Shown here: positions 7,575 to 15,288 of the stretch, in pieces
Numbering within the stretch: the first letter of the stretch is position 1
Layout: each line of letters starts with the position of its first letter
NCBI GenBank assembly: GCA_964593555.1
Contig: CAZQIC010000026.1
Coordinates: forward strand, 1 to 41,072
Length of the DNA stretch: 41,072 bases
DNA from: CAZQIC01 sp964593555
Lineage (GTDB): Bacteria; Bacteroidota; Bacteroidia; JAFLBG01
Direction of reading: 5' to 3'
The notes under the pieces: model-generated
The model's database searches: none
The model's input: only the letters and a program-made list of their open reading frames with translations
What the model was told of the DNA's origin: nothing
Program-made: the position numbers and the translations under genes

Positions 7575-9640
7575 AATTTGGCGGTGTTCCTTTCGTTCGT
7601 TTTCTACTGCCCTTCATTGTAGGTATTGTCACTTGCATTTTTGTATTTGTTCCCATAGAGATCTCTCTTTCATTATTATTAATTTCTTTCGCACTGTTTA
7701 TTGTTTTTTGTTTTGTTCCGACTTTTTCTTCTTATAAACAGGCCTGGATAAATGGAGTGATATCTGCTATTTTCTTTTTTTCAACAGGGGCATTAATAAC
7801 TTCGGTTAATACTGGAGTTAAAAGGGCGCATCATTATTCTAATTATTTAGATGGTAGTTCTCTTTCTCAATTTGCAATAATCACTATACATGACTTGCCG
7901 ATAAAAAAAGAACGAAGTTTAAAAACTGTTGTATCTGTTGATGCAATTAAAAATAATTCGGGTTGGGAAGGAACAAAAGGAAAAGCTTTGTTGTACCTGG
8001 AAAAGGACAGCATCACTTCGCAACTAAAATATGGCGATAAGCTTATTGTTAAAACAAATTTTAATGTAATTGATGCGCCTAAAAATCCTCAGGAGTTTGA
8101 TCGCAAACAATACCTTTCGTATAATGATATTAATTATCAGACCTACGTAAATGGAAAAAGCTGGGAACTGGTAAGTTCGGGAAATGGAAATAGGATCATT
8201 GATCTCGCATTAAATTTTAGGAATGAATTGTTAAATGTTTTTAAGCAAAACAATATTACGGGTCAGGAATATTCTGTTGCCGCGGCATTGATTCTTGGAT
8301 ATGTGGATGAGCTGGATCAGGAAACTATGCAGGCTTATGCATTAACAGGCGCTATGCATGTGCTTTCTGTTTCCGGTTTGCATGTTGGTATATTATTTAT
8401 ACTCTTTAGTTTTATCACAAAAGGTTTTATCCGGTTTAAATATGGAAAAACAATTCGTGCAATTGTATTATTGATTATCATCTGGCTTTATGCATTGCTC
8501 ACCGGACTTTCGCCTTCCGTGCAGCGTTCGACAATGATGTTTAGTTTTTTAGTAATTGCAGAATCATTGAGAAAACAAACTAATATTTATAATACCATTG
8601 CTGCCTCGGCTTTTCTTTTATTATTTATTGATCCTTATGCCTTGATGAATGTGGGTTTTCAATTGTCGTATTTAGCAGTGTTGGGTATTGTATATATATA
8701 TCCAAAATTATTTGAATTCTGGTCGATTGAAAATAAAATTATTAAACCAATATGGTCATTAACCTGCGTTTCTATTGCTGCACAAATAACAACCTTTCCG
8801 TTGTGCTTGTTTTACTTTCACCAATTTCCCAATTATTTTCTTTTTTCTAACCTATTGGTGATTCCGCTTTCAACACTTGTGTTGTATGGGGGCATATTGT
8901 TATTAATGGTGAGTAAAATTGTATGGCTCAGTACAATTGTCGCTAAGGGTTTAGTTCTATTGCTAAAATTGCTTAATGGATCAGTTGACTTTTTTAGTCG
9001 GTTACCGGGAAATTCAACCAATGGAATTTATATTTCATTTACAGAAATGTTTATGATCACATTTATAATAATTTGTTTACTGATGTATTTCGAAAGCAAA
9101 AGAATCTCATGGATATTTGCTTCTTTAACCTTATTCATTGCGTTGCTTGTTGTAAATGTTATTGAACAAAGAACTGAGCTGGAACAAAAAAAGATAATTG
9201 TTTATGACACACCAGCTAAAACCAATATAGATCTTGTAAGCGCCAAACAGGTTTATACAATTTCTGCTGATAGTGTTTTTCCTTATTACATATTACGGAA
9301 CAGGCAAAGCCTTGGGATAAATGACCAAAATAGTATAGATTTTGGTAATAAAGTATTGTTTTTTAAAGATAATTTTCTGAAGTTTTATAATAAGGAGTTT
9401 TATTTTCTTTTGGAAAATAATTTCAGTGTTGATTCAGCTGTGCCCGTGAATTATGTGGTCGTTTCAAATGATGTGTTTGTGGATGTGAAAAGGCTACAGC
9501 AAAATTTTAAATTTGACAAAGTGATAATTGATGCTTCCAATTCGAAGAAGAATAATCGCATATTGAAAAAAATATTTCAGCAAAATAACGTGCCTTATTA
9601 TTCCGTTATTGATTCAGGAGCATATATAATTAATTTATGA
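7571..9640 (+). CDS. ComEC/Rec2-family membrane channel protein
   Basis: A 689-residue polytopic inner membrane protein related to ComEC, the DNA uptake channel of natural transformation. Residues 1-80 contain hydrophobic helices. Residues about 80-200 correspond to the soluble DUF4131 (OB-fold) domain, with GDKLIVKTNFNVID and PKNPQEFDRKQYL. Residues about 225-500 are the ComEC core with the hallmark GAMHVLSVSGLHVGILF near residue 259, and RSTMMFSFLV. The last about 160 residues sit where other ComEC proteins carry a metallo-beta-lactamase domain, but no HxHxDH metal motif is present, so any nuclease activity is probably lost. It is coupled to the SpoIID-like gene. Whether this organism is transformable cannot be told from one gene. 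Confidence 0.9.
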   Translation: MKFGGVPFVRFLLPFIVGIVTCIFVFVPIEISLSLLLISFALFIVFCFVPTFSSYKQAWINGVISAIFFFSTGALITSVNTGVKRAHHYSNYLDGSSLSQFAIITIHDLPIKKERSLKTVVSVDAIKNNSGWEGTKGKALLYLEKDSITSQLKYGDKLIVKTNFNVIDAPKNPQEFDRKQYLSYNDINYQTYVNGKSWELVSSGNGNRIIDLALNFRNELLNVFKQNNITGQEYSVAAALILGYVDELDQETMQAYALTGAMHVLSVSGLHVGILFILFSFITKGFIRFKYGKTIRAIVLLIIIWLYALLTGLSPSVQRSTMMFSFLVIAESLRKQTNIYNTIAASAFLLLFIDPYALMNVGFQLSYLAVLGIVYIYPKLFEFWSIENKIIKPIWSLTCVSIAAQITTFPLCLFYFHQFPNYFLFSNLLVIPLSTLVLYGGILLLMVSKIVWLSTIVAKGLVLLLKLLNGSVDFFSRLPGNSTNGIYISFTEMFMITFIIICLLMYFESKRISWIFASLTLFIALLVVNVIEQRTELEQKKIIVYDTPAKTNIDLVSAKQVYTISADSVFPYYILRNRQSLGINDQNSIDFGNKVLFFKDNFLKFYNKEFYFLLENNFSVDSAVPVNYVVVSNDVFVDVKRLQQNFKFDKVIIDASNSKKNNRILKKIFQQNNVPYYSVIDSGAYIINL

Positions 9641-9712
9641 AATAGCCAAATGCCTTCGGCATACAAACTTATGGCGTATTCCATGTGACCATAAAAACAA
9701 AAATATCTACAC

Positions 9713-10264
9713 ATGAATTTTAAACCCGGAGATAAAGTAAGTTTTTTAAATGAAACAGGTCATGGAATAGTGACTGCGGTACTCTCCAACGGAACGGTTG
9801 TTGTTGAAATGGAGGATGGTTTTGAAATTCCATACCCGGTAAAACAACTCGTGTATTTTGACCCGCCTAAAAAAGAAGGTGAAAAAAATAAAACCAATGG
9901 TCCGGTTTTACCTTCAGAAAAATTAATAAAACAAAAAAGAAATTTTAATGATAAACCGCGCGTTGCAAAACCGCATAGTAATGTAACAGCATGGGAGGTG
10001 GATTTACATATACATGAATTAGTGGATAGTTATAAGCACCTTACCAATTCTCAAATGCTGGCTATACAAATGAGTCATTGCCGGCAAAAGCTGGAAGAAG
10101 CCATTGCGGCGAAAGTGAGAAAAGTCTATTTTATACATGGTGTTGGTAATGGTGTTCTTAAAACAGAGGTTAGGAAATTTCTCGATTCATATACCCGTAT
10201 TGAATATTACGATGCTCCCTATCGTATGTTTGGCTTTGGAGCCACAGAGGTAATAATTAAATAA
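9713..10264 (+). CDS. Smr (MutS2-type) domain protein with N-terminal DUF2027-like region
   Basis: A 183-residue protein. Residues 1-50 look like a small SH3/KOW-like beta domain (FKPGDKVSFLNETGHGIVTA), as in the start of DUF2027 proteins. Residues 50-90 are a lysine- and proline-rich linker. Residues about 92-183 form an Smr domain with the conserved VDLHIHELVD (about 96) and the HGVGNGVLKTEVRKFL element (about 142), ending AYRMFGFGATEVIIK in style. Smr domains in MutS2 and free-standing proteins cut or bind branched DNA or RNA, for example on stalled ribosomes. The Bacteroidota relatives are usually longer, so the middle domain seems reduced. The 72-nt gap from ComEC suggests the same operon, or a weak promoter of its own. 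Confidence 0.85.
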   Translation: MNFKPGDKVSFLNETGHGIVTAVLSNGTVVVEMEDGFEIPYPVKQLVYFDPPKKEGEKNKTNGPVLPSEKLIKQKRNFNDKPRVAKPHSNVTAWEVDLHIHELVDSYKHLTNSQMLAIQMSHCRQKLEEAIAAKVRKVYFIHGVGNGVLKTEVRKFLDSYTRIEYYDAPYRMFGFGATEVIIK

Positions 10265-10360
10265 TCCTGCTTCATTGCTGAGAGTTTTAACGATTGTCCG
10301 AAGGATTCCTTTAAAGAAGTATTGTTTAATTATTATGAAGGTGAATAAAACATAATTATC

Positions 10361-10390
10361 CCCTCTCCCTAGGAGAGGGTCGGGGTGAGA
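10361..10390. repeat. REP-like palindrome with GGGGTGAG tail
   Basis: CCCTCTCC (10361-10368) and GGAGAGGG (10372-10379) form an 8-bp hairpin with a 3-nt loop, followed directly by TCGGGGTGAG. This pattern of a purine/pyrimidine palindrome plus a GGGGTGAG tail is found as a dispersed intergenic repeat in many bacteria. It lies between the smr gene and the rnpB promoter. Confidence 0.6.
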
Positions 10391-10401
10391 CCATTTTTTC
10401 A

Positions 10402-10409
10402 TAACTTTG
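10402..10409 (+). promoter_or_regulatory. -7 promoter element of rnpB
   Basis: TAACTTTG at 10402-10409 matches the Bacteroidota -7 consensus TAnnTTTG exactly and ends five bases before the predicted 5' end of RNase P RNA at about 10414. No clear TTTG -33 box is visible; the REP-like tail occupies that position. Confidence 0.6.
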
Positions 10410-10413
10410 TAAT

Positions 10414-10778
10414 AACAAGTTGTTCTATCGCTCCCGCTTTGGCGGAAGAGGAAAGTCCGGGCAACACAGGAGACCATGCTTCCTAACGGGAAGGTGTCAT
10501 GCAAATGACAACAGAGAGTGCCACAGAAAATTACCGTCATGCTTCGGTGTGATAAGGGTGAAAATGTGAGGTAAGAGCTCACAGTGTTGGGCAGCAATGT
10601 TCAACAGGGGTAAACCTCATGGGTTGAAAGGCCAAGTAAGTCACGGTTTTAAACGCTCCGTTTTAACCTTCGGGTTATCGTGACGGGTAGGCTGACGGAT
10701 TACAACAGTGATGTTGTAACTAGACAAATGATAGAAGTTCGCCTTTGGCGGATACAGAACCCGGCTTATAGACTTGTT
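10414..10778 (+). ncRNA. rnpB: RNase P RNA, bacterial class A
   Basis: The catalytic RNA that matures tRNA 5' ends. The universally conserved 5' core GAGGAAAGTCCGGGC is present (near 10449), followed by GCCACAGAAAATTACCG and GGTAAGAGCTCAC. The 3' core ACAGAACCCGGCTTAT is near 10754. The ends AACAAGT (10414-10420) and ACTTGTT (10772-10778) are complementary and form helix P1, which sets the boundaries at about 365 nt, a normal length. A run of ten T follows (10776-10785) as the terminator. An exact -7 promoter element lies just upstream. Confidence 0.96.
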
Positions 10779-10785
10779 TTTTTTT

Positions 10786-10836
10786 AATGAGAGTAGCCCT
10801 TTAGGGCGTACTCTCATTTATGCCGATGTAATCGGC
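10786..10836. repeat. Two adjacent palindromes downstream of rnpB
   Basis: The first hairpin has arms AATGAGAGTAGCCC (10786-10799) and GGGCGTACTCTCATT (10804-10818), a 14-bp stem with one bulged base and a TTTA loop. The second has arms GCCGAT (10822-10827) and ATCGGC (10831-10836). The first immediately follows the T-run of rnpB. They look like palindromic intergenic repeats rather than parts of RNase P RNA. Confidence 0.55.
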
Positions 10837-10876
10837 GAAAGAGTAGTAATATTTTTTAAAATAGTTTTCAGAGTAT

Positions 10877-10902
10877 AAAAATGCCCATTATTAGGCATTT
10901 TT
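10877..10902. terminator. Bidirectional rho-independent terminator-like hairpin
   Basis: AAAAATGCC (10877-10885) and GGCATTTTT (10894-10902) form a perfect 9-bp stem with an 8-nt loop, T-rich on either strand. It insulates the rnpB region from the sensor gene starting at 10930. An imperfect -7 box (TAACTTTA, 10905-10912) follows and may serve that gene. Confidence 0.6.
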
Positions 10903-10929
10903 CTTAACTTTACCTCCCATATTTTACCT

Positions 10930-13900
10930 GTGAATTTTAAGAAAATATATTTTTCTTTCCTTTTAATTTTTCTGTGTTCATTTTCATGGGCGCAGCAGCT
11001 CAGGTTTTCGCATATAACAGATAAAGAAGGCTTATCTCAGGGTATTGTTAATTGTATTCTTCAAGACAGCAAAGGCTATATGTGGTTTGGAACGCAGGAT
11101 GGATTGAATAGGTATGATGGTTATCAAATGAAGGTCTTTAAGTATTCCCCTTCTGATAGTAATACAATTCAGAGTAACAGCATCGGATGTTTAATGGAGG
11201 ATGTGGAAGGTAACATTTGGATTGGTACGAATGCAGGAGTTGATTTATACAATATTCGTTTAAATAAATTTTCACACTTTCAATTTTCCTCTGTAGATGG
11301 AAATAAAATAAAATCACTATTTCAGGATTCTGAAAAAAATGTTTGGATTGGAACCAACAAAAATATTGTTTTTAAATATAATTATATAGCAAAAAAAATC
11401 AACACCTATGACCTTGGTTCCCTTGATACTTCAGAGTTCTCAAATTTTGGTATTTGGTCAATTCTTGAAGACAATAATGGAAAAATTTGGATTGCCACGT
11501 ATGGAAATTCTCTTTTTACTTTCGATAAAAAAACTGAAAGATTTTCCTGGCATGATTGGAATTCTTTAGGAGCTAAAACGGCGAAATCTGCTTCAACTCA
11601 AATAAGAAGGCTTTATAAATCTAAAAACGGAAATATTTATGTAGCAACCGAAGCGGGATTGTTTTTATTAGATCCACTGCAAATGAAGGTAGTTAATTAC
11701 TATTCAATTACTAACGAAGGCAGTACTAGAATTTTTGCCGATAGAATTTCTTCGATTTATGAAGATGGAAAAGATATTTGGATTGGGACATTGCTCGGTG
11801 GATTAAATAAGGTAAACACAGATACCAAAGAAATTGTTTCTTATATAAGTAATCCTGATGATCCATTTTCTTTGAGAGATGATGCGATTATGTGTTTAGA
11901 GGTTGATGATAATGGAACCTTATGGGTTGGAATGGGGAATGGGGTTGATGTTCTTTTTAAATCGGCGAATAAATTTTCACATTTTAAAAGGGTCAACGAA
12001 GGAACGCAATCAATCAATGTGTATAGTGTTTTGGTAGATAAAAATGATATTGCTTGGGTGGGTACTGAAGAAGAGGGTTTTGTTTCCTACGATAAAAATA
12101 CAAATCAGTTTTTCAGTCACCGGATTGCCCTACCGGTTCTCAAAAATAATAGTGTATTATCAATAGTTGAGGATGAAGATGGTTTATGGCTTGGTACCTG
12201 GGGAAACGGCCTTAAATTTTATAATACTCAAAGTTATAAAGTTACTTCAGATTATTCTTTACCAGAATATGGTTCAGGTACCTCAAAAGGCGATATTCTG
12301 TCTTTAGTTAGCGATAAAAACAATGTCCTTTGGTTGGGTACCTACGGAGAGGGTATTTATTCTTTTAATAAAAAAACAAAAGAGTTTCATCATTACACAA
12401 AAGCAGAGGGTCTTGCTAGTGATTATGTTTATTGCTTATATGTTGATTTTGACAATCGGATTTGGATAGGTTCCGAGGCAAATGGGCTTACTATATATAA
12501 TCCAATAAATAGAAACTCTGAACAATTTATTAAGTTGGGCAAAGAGGAGAATTCTATTAGTTCTAATGCTGTAAATTGCATTTTCAAAGATTCCAAAAAC
12601 AGAATTTGGATTGGGACTGGTGCTGGCCTAAATAAATTTGACTATAAAACAAAAACATTTCAAAGTTATTTTGAGAAGGATGGTTTACCGAACGATTATG
12701 TCTATGGCATCATGGAGGATAAGAAGGGTAATCTTTGGTTATCCACTAACAACGGTATTTCAAGATTTAATCCTGATGCTGAAAACATTAATGGTTCGGC
12801 TTTTAGAAATTACCAGGAAGGTGATGGACTACAAGGCAAAGAATTTAATCAAGGGGCATATTTTAAGAGTGTTTCCGGCGAAATGTTTTTTGGTGGGACC
12901 AATGGTTATAATTCCTTTTATCCTGAGAAAATTCTCGAAAATTCACACATTCCTTTGGTGTATATAACTGCAATTAAAAAATTTGGTAATGTTTTGCAGT
13001 CCGATTCTATTTTTTCCGAAAAGAAATCTATGGAATTTTCCTGGAAGGATAATTTTTTATCCTTTGAATTTGTGGCGTTGGATTATCTCATGCCTTCTCA
13101 GAACAAATATTCTTTTAAGCTAGAAGGAGTTGATGAAGACTGGAGTATGCCAAGCAACATCAGATTTGCGGAATATAAACAGCTTAGCCCGGGTGATTAT
13201 ACTTTCAGGGTTAAGGCAGCCAATAGTGATGGAGTTTGGAATGAAGAAGGAGCTTCAATTAAGGTTACTATTATTCCCCCTTTTTGGAGAACAAAGTGGT
13301 TTTATTCGTTGTGTGTTATAGCATTTATTGTTGGTGTGTTTGGTTTTATTCGTTGGAGAACAGCTTCCATAAAAAAAGAGAAGAAAATATTAGAAATAAA
13401 GGTGGAAGAAAGGACAAGAGAGTTGGCAGAAAAAAACAGGGATATTACAAGCAGTATTCAATATGCAAAACGGATTCAGGAAGCAATTCTTCCACCAATA
13501 GAATCCATTTATAGTCATTTCCCGGATTCATTTATTTTGTATAAGCCTAAGGATATTGTCAGCGGGGATTTTTATTGGTTTGCAGAAAAAAATGGAAAAA
13601 AGATTATTGCTGCTGTTGATTGTACTGGTCATGGTGTGCCTGGCGCTTTTATGAGTATGATCGGACATAATTTGTTAAACCAAATTGTTGTGGAAAATGG
13701 AATCGTGGACCCTGCCAAAATTTTAAATGAGTTACACAGAGGAGTTCAGGCCGCTTTAAAACAAGGAAGCAATGTTATTGATACCAGCGATGGAATGGAT
13801 GTTGCCTTGTGCTGTTTTGATGAAAAATTAAGTCAGGTTACTTTCGCCGGCGCATTTAGACCGCTATTTATTTTAAGTGAAAATAAGCTGGAAAGGATAA

Positions 13901-14196
13901 GTGGCAATAAATTCTCTATTGGTGGCGCGCAGTTGGATCTCTCCAGACAATTCACCAACCATACCATATTTCTTAAAAATGGAGATAAAGTATATATGTT
14001 TTCCGATGGTTATGCGGATCAGTTTGGCGGCGATAAGGGTAAAAAATTTATGTTAAAGCGCTTTTCCGATATCCTTTTATCATTTCAGAATACCAGCATG
14101 AGCGATCAGAAAAAAAGCCTGAATGAATCGATAGAAAGCTGGAGCAAGGGATTTGAACAGGTGGATGATGTGCTTGTAATAGGCATCTCGGTATAG
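10930..14196 (+). CDS. Periplasmic propeller / Y_Y_Y sensor fused to a PP2C-type (SpoIIE) phosphatase
   Basis: A 1088-residue transmembrane signalling protein. GTG 10930 gives a clear signal peptide (ending SFSWA, residue 21). Residues about 22-660 contain repeated blades of the two-component-regulator propeller type, with IWIGT, VWIGT and LWVGM motifs every 40-50 residues. Residues about 725-785 are a Y_Y_Y domain (YSFKLEGVDEDWS). One transmembrane helix lies at about 790-812 (FYSLCVIAFIVGVFGFIRW), followed by a coiled coil (about 816-840, EERTRELAEKN). Residues 840-1088 are a SpoIIE/PP2C serine phosphatase with SSIQYAKRIQEAILPP, SGDFYW and the metal-site signature DCTGHGVPGAFMSMIG near 896. 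Usual relatives carry a histidine kinase instead. It probably relays an external, perhaps glycan, signal to an anti-anti-sigma (STAS) partner; no partner gene is adjacent. Confidence 0.93.
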   Translation: MNFKKIYFSFLLIFLCSFSWAQQLRFSHITDKEGLSQGIVNCILQDSKGYMWFGTQDGLNRYDGYQMKVFKYSPSDSNTIQSNSIGCLMEDVEGNIWIGTNAGVDLYNIRLNKFSHFQFSSVDGNKIKSLFQDSEKNVWIGTNKNIVFKYNYIAKKINTYDLGSLDTSEFSNFGIWSILEDNNGKIWIATYGNSLFTFDKKTERFSWHDWNSLGAKTAKSASTQIRRLYKSKNGNIYVATEAGLFLLDPLQMKVVNYYSITNEGSTRIFADRISSIYEDGKDIWIGTLLGGLNKVNTDTKEIVSYISNPDDPFSLRDDAIMCLEVDDNGTLWVGMGNGVDVLFKSANKFSHFKRVNEGTQSINVYSVLVDKNDIAWVGTEEEGFVSYDKNTNQFFSHRIALPVLKNNSVLSIVEDEDGLWLGTWGNGLKFYNTQSYKVTSDYSLPEYGSGTSKGDILSLVSDKNNVLWLGTYGEGIYSFNKKTKEFHHYTKAEGLASDYVYCLYVDFDNRIWIGSEANGLTIYNPINRNSEQFIKLGKEENSISSNAVNCIFKDSKNRIWIGTGAGLNKFDYKTKTFQSYFEKDGLPNDYVYGIMEDKKGNLWLSTNNGISRFNPDAENINGSAFRNYQEGDGLQGKEFNQGAYFKSVSGEMFFGGTNGYNSFYPEKILENSHIPLVYITAIKKFGNVLQSDSIFSEKKSMEFSWKDNFLSFEFVALDYLMPSQNKYSFKLEGVDEDWSMPSNIRFAEYKQLSPGDYTFRVKAANSDGVWNEEGASIKVTIIPPFWRTKWFYSLCVIAFIVGVFGFIRWRTASIKKEKKILEIKVEERTRELAEKNRDITSSIQYAKRIQEAILPPIESIYSHFPDSFILYKPKDIVSGDFYWFAEKNGKKIIAAVDCTGHGVPGAFMSMIGHNLLNQIVVENGIVDPAKILNELHRGVQAALKQGSNVIDTSDGMDVALCCFDEKLSQVTFAGAFRPLFILSENKLERISGNKFSIGGAQLDLSRQFTNHTIFLKNGDKVYMFSDGYADQFGGDKGKKFMLKRFSDILLSFQNTSMSDQKKSLNESIESWSKGFEQVDDVLVIGISV

Positions 14197-14214
14197 TTTT
14201 CCACTAATTTTTAT

Positions 14215-14242
14215 TAACTTTGATTAAACCATTTTAACTTTG
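14215..14242 (+). promoter_or_regulatory. Two tandem -7 promoter elements before the lipoprotein gene
   Basis: TAACTTTG occurs at 14215-14222 and again at 14235-14242, exactly 20 bp apart. Both match the Bacteroidota TAnnTTTG consensus. The downstream copy would give a leader of about 20 nt before the ATG at 14271. No clear TTTG -33 box precedes either. Confidence 0.45.
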
Positions 14243-14270
14243 GTTCGTCAAACTATTAAATTACTACAAC

Positions 14271-15104
14271 ATGAAAAAAATACTTCTTTCATCAATATGC
14301 TTTTTGGCTCTGGTGAGCTTTATTCTCAATTCCTGTAAAAAGGCTGAAGTTGACAGTGATACACAATCAGCAGTAGATAATGGAATTTGTGAGCAAGAGT
14401 TTGTCAAGGTTGCGCCCAGTGCTAACGGAAAGGCAATACAGGAGAAGGGGGTTAATAAAATGTTCAGTGCAGGCTGTCCTGAAACTTACGTCGATCCTGC
14501 AGATAGTGCAAATGGGTTCCCAACAACAATGTGGATGTATTACGATACTACTGCTGGAGGTACCGGATGTGTAGGTGATGATGGTAAATCGAGAAAAGGA
14601 TCTTTAGAAGTAATAATTAATCAAGCATGGAGTGATAGTGTAGAGGGTAATAATATATTAACAGTGCATTTTCACGACTATTTTGTTGGCGGAATACAGT
14701 ATGATGGAACAGTAATGGTAAGTAAACCTTCCAGGTATGCTTTCAGAACACAGATAATTAATGGAACTTGTCATAAACCGAATGGCTGGCAACTGTCCTG
14801 GGATTGTGATAGGACAATTACTAAGATCCAGGGTATGGCTACACCTGAGGATGAATCAGACGATAAGTACAGTATAACCGGCACTGCCAATGGTACTAAC
14901 AGGAATGGGAAAACGTATACTGCTAATATTACCACAGCATTGGTCAAAGCGACAACCTGCGCATGGATCGAAAGCGGTGTGTTAGATATTACTCCTCAGG
15001 ATCGCCCTACAAGGAGTCTGGATTATGGTACAGTTGGTAGTGGTTGTAATAATGATGCTACTGTAACCATTAATGGTAATACCTATACTTTAGAATTGAA
15101 TTAA
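14271..15104 (+). CDS. Hypothetical lipoprotein
   Basis: A 277-residue protein of unknown function. The N terminus MKKILLSSICFLALVSFILN followed by SC is a lipoprotein signal with the lipidated cysteine at residue 22, so it is anchored in the outer or inner membrane. The mature part is rich in Thr, Asn, Gly and paired aspartates, and has several cysteines. The second half reads as beta strands, with NGTNRNGKTYTANITTAL and a C-terminal NGNTYTLELN. Proteins of this style, with paired cysteines and NGKTYT strands, are common unnamed Bacteroidota lipoproteins. Tandem promoter-like boxes lie upstream and a strong terminator follows, so it is transcribed alone. No catalytic motif is visible. Confidence 0.8.
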   Translation: MKKILLSSICFLALVSFILNSCKKAEVDSDTQSAVDNGICEQEFVKVAPSANGKAIQEKGVNKMFSAGCPETYVDPADSANGFPTTMWMYYDTTAGGTGCVGDDGKSRKGSLEVIINQAWSDSVEGNNILTVHFHDYFVGGIQYDGTVMVSKPSRYAFRTQIINGTCHKPNGWQLSWDCDRTITKIQGMATPEDESDDKYSITGTANGTNRNGKTYTANITTALVKATTCAWIESGVLDITPQDRPTRSLDYGTVGSGCNNDATVTINGNTYTLELN

Positions 15105-15146
15105 GAAGGTTTTAATTAGGGCCATAGCCCTCAGATTATAATAGTC

Positions 15147-15180
15147 AAAGGGCAGAAAGAAAATCTTTCTGCCCTTTGTG
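15147..15180 (+). terminator. Strong rho-independent terminator after the lipoprotein gene
   Basis: AAAGGGCAGAAAG (15147-15159) and CTTTCTGCCCTTT (15165-15177) form a perfect 13-bp stem with a 5-nt loop, followed by TGTGCT. It lies about 40 nt beyond the lipoprotein stop. Confidence 0.8.
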
Positions 15181-15288
15181 CTATACGGGTATATTCATAA
15201 TAATTCTTCAAAATCAGCCTTTTAATAATGGCGTAGTTTTTGGTTGATGGGCGGCGGGTTTGGGTCTAAATTGTACTCAATTGCTGCT

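Noticed and set aside
10187..10597. Open frame of 136 codons on the minus strand over the 3' end of the smr gene and the start of rnpB
   Set aside because: It covers part of a coding region and the conserved 5' core of RNase P RNA, has no recognisable domain and lacks a promoter element. It is chance openness.
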